Below are positions 63,101 through 64,000 of a stretch of DNA of 64,000 nucleotides, piece after piece; within the stretch, counting starts at the first letter, position 1; each line of letters opens with the position of its first letter. The stretch comes from Mustela lutreola (taxonomy: Eukaryota > Chordata > Mammalia > Carnivora > Mustelidae). Made by a program: the position numbers and the translations under genes. The notes beneath the pieces are model-generated. The model had not been told where the DNA came from. It saw only the letters and a program-made list of their open reading frames with translations, and did not search any database. The stretch is from the NCBI RefSeq assembly GCF_030435805.1, contig NC_081303.1, forward strand, positions 72,205,910 to 72,269,909, written 5' to 3'.

Positions 63101-63178
63101 ACCAGATCTGCAGGGACACGGAGGATGAGGAAGCCTGGATCCAGGAGACTGAGCCCTCAGTGGCTTCCACCTACCTTG
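42488..63178 (+). CDS. SPTA1: SPTA1 5' part: erythroid alpha-I spectrin, exons 1-17 (partial gene)
   Basis: Alpha-I spectrin forms, with beta spectrin, the flexible heterotetramer under the red-cell membrane. Seventeen exons are recognised by collinear match to human and mouse SPTA1; all introns are GT-AG and all joins keep frame. They encode about 821 residues: the lone N-terminal helix C that pairs with beta spectrin to make tetramers (Arg28 conserved), then triple-helical repeats 1 to 7 and the beginning of repeat 8. The SH3 domain, later repeats and EF hands lie beyond the window. No stop or frameshift was found in exons 2-17. Oddities: the expected initiator in exon 1 is GTG, and residue 41 is Leu instead of Arg. 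If translation starts at the exon 2 ATG (43661), the mature frame begins MESGGPKV. Introns hold L1, CanSINE, MIR and L2 copies. Regulation is expected to be erythroid, from the NF-E2 and GATA motifs upstream. Confidence 0.95.
43658..43897 (+). CDS. SPTA1: SPTA1 exon 2
   Basis: 80 codons between acceptor CTAACTTTCAG and donor CAG/GTACTC. It encodes the tetramerisation helix ([15 protein letters not shown], with Arg28 at 43715-43717) and the first part of repeat 1 up to YEDPTNIQ. It contains the first in-frame ATG (43661). After splicing that ATG has G at -3 and G at +4, a strong initiation context. Confidence 0.95.
44129..44146. other. Perfect 18-bp palindrome in SPTA1 intron 2
   Basis: CTGTTATGCGCATAACAG equals its own reverse complement. 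Confidence 0.95.
44646..45085. mobile_element. 5'-inverted (twin-primed) L1 in SPTA1 intron 2
   Basis: Left part (44646 to about 44833) is antisense L1; right part (from about 44835) is sense and ends in the L1 A-rich tail. Target duplication AAAAATAACAGGGT at 44632-44645 and 45086-45099. Confidence 0.92.
45332..45457 (+). CDS. SPTA1: SPTA1 exon 3
   Basis: 42 codons, [18 protein letters not shown]... to FAHEDTK, phase 0 at both ends, donor AAG/GTAAAT. Repeat 1, helix B region. Confidence 0.93.
45930..46920 (-). repeat. L2-like remnants in SPTA1 intron 3
   Basis: At 45960-46060 AATCTTCCCTGAACCCTGAG and at 46770-46920 AAATCCTGTCTGCTTCTCAA resemble antisense L2. Strongly diverged, only partly assignable. 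Confidence 0.4.
47118..47258 (+). CDS. SPTA1: SPTA1 exon 4
   Basis: 47 codons, [18 protein letters not shown]... to ILEWIGDK, acceptor CCTCCCAAAG, donor AAG/GTATGG. It ends repeat 1 and opens repeat 2, with the conserved Trp of helix A. Confidence 0.95.
47982..48128 (+). CDS. SPTA1: SPTA1 exon 5
   Basis: 49 codons, [20 protein letters not shown]... to YARESAE, acceptor TTTACCCACAG, donor GAG/GTGAGG. Repeat 2. Confidence 0.95.
50060..50193 (+). CDS. SPTA1: SPTA1 exon 6
   Basis: [20 protein letters not shown]... to ADLQRFR, acceptor CTTCCAG, donor AAG/GTATGA; ends two bases into an Arg codon. Repeat 2 to 3. Confidence 0.95.
50740..50884 (+). CDS. SPTA1: SPTA1 exon 7
   Basis: Completes the split Arg, then [20 protein letters not shown]... 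to LAVMEDK. Acceptor CTCTGGCAG, donor AAG/GTAAGC. Repeat 3. Confidence 0.95.
51080..51112. repeat. (TG)n microsatellite, SPTA1 intron 7
   Basis: About 15 TG units. Confidence 0.97.
51305..51392. repeat. (TCC)n/CT-rich tract, SPTA1 intron 7
   Basis: CTCCTCCTCCTC blocks followed by TTCC repeats. Confidence 0.95.
52010..52215 (+). repeat. MIR, SPTA1 intron 7
   Basis: CTTCTGACACTTAGTAGCTG, AATGACCTTGACCAAATA, CTCAGTTTTCATGTGAA, and AGCAGTAAGCACTCGATAAG follow the full MIR order. Confidence 0.85.
52262..52915 (+). mobile_element. 5'-truncated L1 3' end, SPTA1 intron 7
   Basis: Same ORF2 end and 3' UTR as 23750-24350 (GTGTGGAGATTCCTCAA, AAGATACAGATGTAGTGAA), ending in AATAAAAAATAAATAAAA. A dead, truncated copy. 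Confidence 0.93.
53110..53264 (+). CDS. SPTA1: SPTA1 exon 8
   Basis: [20 protein letters not shown]... to AKLEASYG, acceptor CATCCCAAAG. The donor is GG/GTCAGA, weaker than its neighbours because +3 is C. It ends two bases into a Gly codon completed by exon 9. Repeat 3 to 4. Confidence 0.92.
54220..54355 (+). CDS. SPTA1: SPTA1 exon 9
   Basis: Completes Gly, then [20 protein letters not shown]... to DRHRQHK; acceptor TTTCCCGCAG, donor AAG/GTAGAC. Repeat 4. Confidence 0.95.
54462..54563 (+). CDS. SPTA1: SPTA1 exon 10
   Basis: 34 codons, [20 protein letters not shown]... to EEVREK; acceptor GTGGCCACAG, donor AAG/GTAACC. It is separated from exon 9 by only 106 bases. Repeat 4. Confidence 0.95.
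54753..54890 (+). CDS. SPTA1: SPTA1 exon 11
   Basis: 46 codons, [20 protein letters not shown]... to DSWMSRQE; acceptor CTTTCCAAAG, donor GAG/GTAATG. End of repeat 4 and start of repeat 5. Confidence 0.95.
55520..55630 (+). CDS. SPTA1: SPTA1 exon 12
   Basis: 37 codons, [20 protein letters not shown]... to AQEEKIT; acceptor GTCTTCTACAG, donor ACA/GTGAGA. Repeat 5. Confidence 0.95.
56649..56846 (+). repeat. CanSINE, SPTA1 intron 12
   Basis: GGAGCACCTGGGGGGCTCAG head, AATAAATAAATAAATAC tail; older copy. Confidence 0.88.
57131..57208 (+). CDS. SPTA1: SPTA1 exon 13
   Basis: 26 codons, [20 protein letters not shown] to ALRDS; acceptor TGTTTTTCAG, donor AGC/GTACGT. Repeat 5. Confidence 0.94.
57355..57510 (+). 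CDS. SPTA1: SPTA1 exon 14
   Basis: 52 codons, [20 protein letters not shown]... to ADDEDYK; acceptor GGTTTTTGCAG, donor AAG/GTAAGT. Very close to human in [14 protein letters not shown]. Repeat 5 to 6. Confidence 0.96.
57735..57978 (-). repeat. CanSINE with expanded CT-rich tail, SPTA1 intron 14
   Basis: Head CATCCAGGCACCC at right; a T/C-rich tract of about 70 bases precedes the body. CTTCNNCAGCACAA occurs on both flanks. Confidence 0.85.
58140..58420. repeat. MIR pair (- then +), SPTA1 intron 14
   Basis: 58190-58300 reads in reversed MIR order (TTATTGATGAGGAGACCAAG, AGTGACTTGTGCAGAG). 58305-58420 reads forward (AGAGCATGAATTCTGGAG, TGTGACTTTGGGAAACCC). Confidence 0.65.
58793..59290 (-). 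mobile_element. L1 3' end fragment, SPTA1 intron 14
   Basis: Antisense L1: GAATGAGATCATATGGTACT, TTTTGATGGCTGAGTAATAT, TGGATATTGGGTTCTCC, with a left T-rich tail. Confidence 0.93.
59549..59753 (+). CDS. SPTA1: SPTA1 exon 15
   Basis: [20 protein letters not shown]... to AATEQK plus one base; acceptor TTTGGATTTAG, donor AAG/GTGAGA. Repeat 6. Confidence 0.95.
60205..60432 (-). mobile_element. L1 3' end fragment, SPTA1 intron 15
   Basis: GGGTACAGGTCTGTGAATCA, CCCCAATGTCCATCACCCC, TTTTGTGAGATTAAGAGTC; same family as 11910-12110. Confidence 0.92.
60433..61358. other. Remainder of SPTA1 intron 15
   Basis: AT-rich, nothing recognised. Confidence 0.5.
61359..61540 (+). CDS. SPTA1: SPTA1 exon 16
   Basis: Completes a Gly codon, then [20 protein letters not shown]... 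to VGAHQ; acceptor CTCATTCTAG, donor CAG/GTCGGT. Repeat 6 to 7. Confidence 0.94.
61980..62055 (-). repeat. MIR fragment, SPTA1 intron 16
   Basis: GTGAAGTGACTTCCATGAGG and CAGAGAGAACTGGCAGCAGG follow the reversed MIR order. Confidence 0.65.
62935..63178 (+). CDS. SPTA1: SPTA1 exon 17 (last exon in window)
   Basis: [20 protein letters not shown]... to VASTYL plus one base of the next Gly codon; acceptor CTCCCTCAG, donor TTG/GTTAGT. Repeat 7 and start of repeat 8. Human continues GKDLIAS; that exon is not found before the window ends, so 63179-64000 is intron 17 with nothing else recognised. Confidence 0.94.
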
Positions 63179-64000
63179 GTTAGTTCCTGAGCATGCGTGG
63201 GCTGAGCCATAGAAGACCAAGGTCTGCAGACTCTCAGAGAGATCTGGGACAGCCTGAGACACAGTTGTGGGGGATGCAGAGTTTGCTCTCAGCTCTTCCC
63301 TCTCACACTCAGGAACAATTTTTCCATCTTCCATAGAAGATTTTGTTAAAATTCATACCGAACAGATTACCTCCTAAATTAAACCATGAACAATGCCATG
63401 AATTGAAGGCCTCTGAGAAGAGCTGGAGGGCTCAACCATTTGCTACTTGCTCTAACTTAAGTTACTGCCAAGGCCCTTGGCTGAGCCATCATGGTTGGTG
63501 CTCGAGGTCCCAAATAATTTTGTCCATAGTGTCAGTGCCTCCCTTCTGTGAAGATCTGAGCTACAGGAAAGAGAAAAGTGGTAGGACAGCAGAGAAAAGT
63601 ACATACACCTTCCTTTCCTTTGGGAGCTGTCCATCATTGCAGTGCTGGGGTACAAGCAGAATGCAAACTTCATACCCAATAGTGGGAGCATCTATGAGGT
63701 GTTGATGATGGTGACAGTGGAGGGGCCAGCCTGGGAGAACTTCTAGAAGAGAAAAGACATTTTGAAGGGTGGACAGGCATGGAGAGCTTCTGGAAAGTCA
63801 TTTAGTGGGAAGTCCAGGGAAGGATTTTTGAAGGGAAGAGGGGGAACCGGTGGATGGGAGATAGGTAGTTGACATCTGGAACTGGAGTGCTGAGAAACTG
63901 GAGGGAATTAACGATGTATAGCATTTAGTGGGTTCTTGTTAATGCTAGCAGCAAGGGAGGCATATTTTTATAAGTTATTTCTAATCTTTACAAAGAAAAC

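Noticed and set aside
1-64000. A novel multi-gene system, CRISPR array or prokaryotic feature
   Set aside because: Spliced mammalian exons, OR genes and carnivore retroposons explain the window; no regular repeat-spacer structure or operon is present.

Overview
The window is nuclear DNA of a carnivoran mammal. It is studded with tRNA-Lys-derived CanSINE copies (head with GCCTGGGTGGCTCAG, tail with AATAAA and an A run) and with carnivore-type L1 3' ends. The tail variant reading CTACTTGTGATCTCTG suggests an arctoid carnivore, perhaps a mustelid; the species is inferred and cannot be proven here.

Layout. Bases 1-42,200 are an olfactory receptor (OR) neighbourhood with three intact single-exon genes of the OR6K subfamily, all on the + strand: an OR6K3-like gene (9325-10299), a second OR6K3-like paralogue (20282-21229) and OR6K2 (31810-32775). 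The rest of this part is old interspersed repeats (L1, CanSINE, MIR, L2, MER5, a few LTR fossils) and unrecognised intergenic DNA. From about 42,200 to the right end lies the 5' part of SPTA1, erythroid alpha-I spectrin, also on the + strand. It comprises a recognisable erythroid promoter (NF-E2 and GATA motifs), exon 1 and sixteen further coding exons. These encode the tetramerisation helix, spectrin repeats 1 to 7 and the start of repeat 8. The gene runs off the right edge inside intron 17. The order OR6K3 - OR6K2 - SPTA1, all in one direction, matches the human 1q23.1 locus.

How the parts work together. The OR genes and SPTA1 are neighbours by synteny, not by function: odorant receptors of olfactory neurons beside a red-cell membrane skeleton gene.

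Main points of interest. (1) A CanSINE has inserted into the last codons of the OR6K3-like gene and now supplies its final 17 residues and stop codon; the displaced ancestral tail is still readable behind the SINE. (2) The codon aligned with the human SPTA1 start is GTG here, with an in-frame stop just upstream. The first usable in-frame ATG is therefore in exon 2, which predicts a protein about nine residues shorter. (3) OR6K2 has Tyr where OR genes carry a conserved extracellular-loop Cys. (4) SPTA1 has Leu at the position of human Arg41. I saw no unknown multi-gene system; this is an ordinary mammalian locus with a few unusual local changes. Alignments to human and mouse proteins were made from memory and should be verified.
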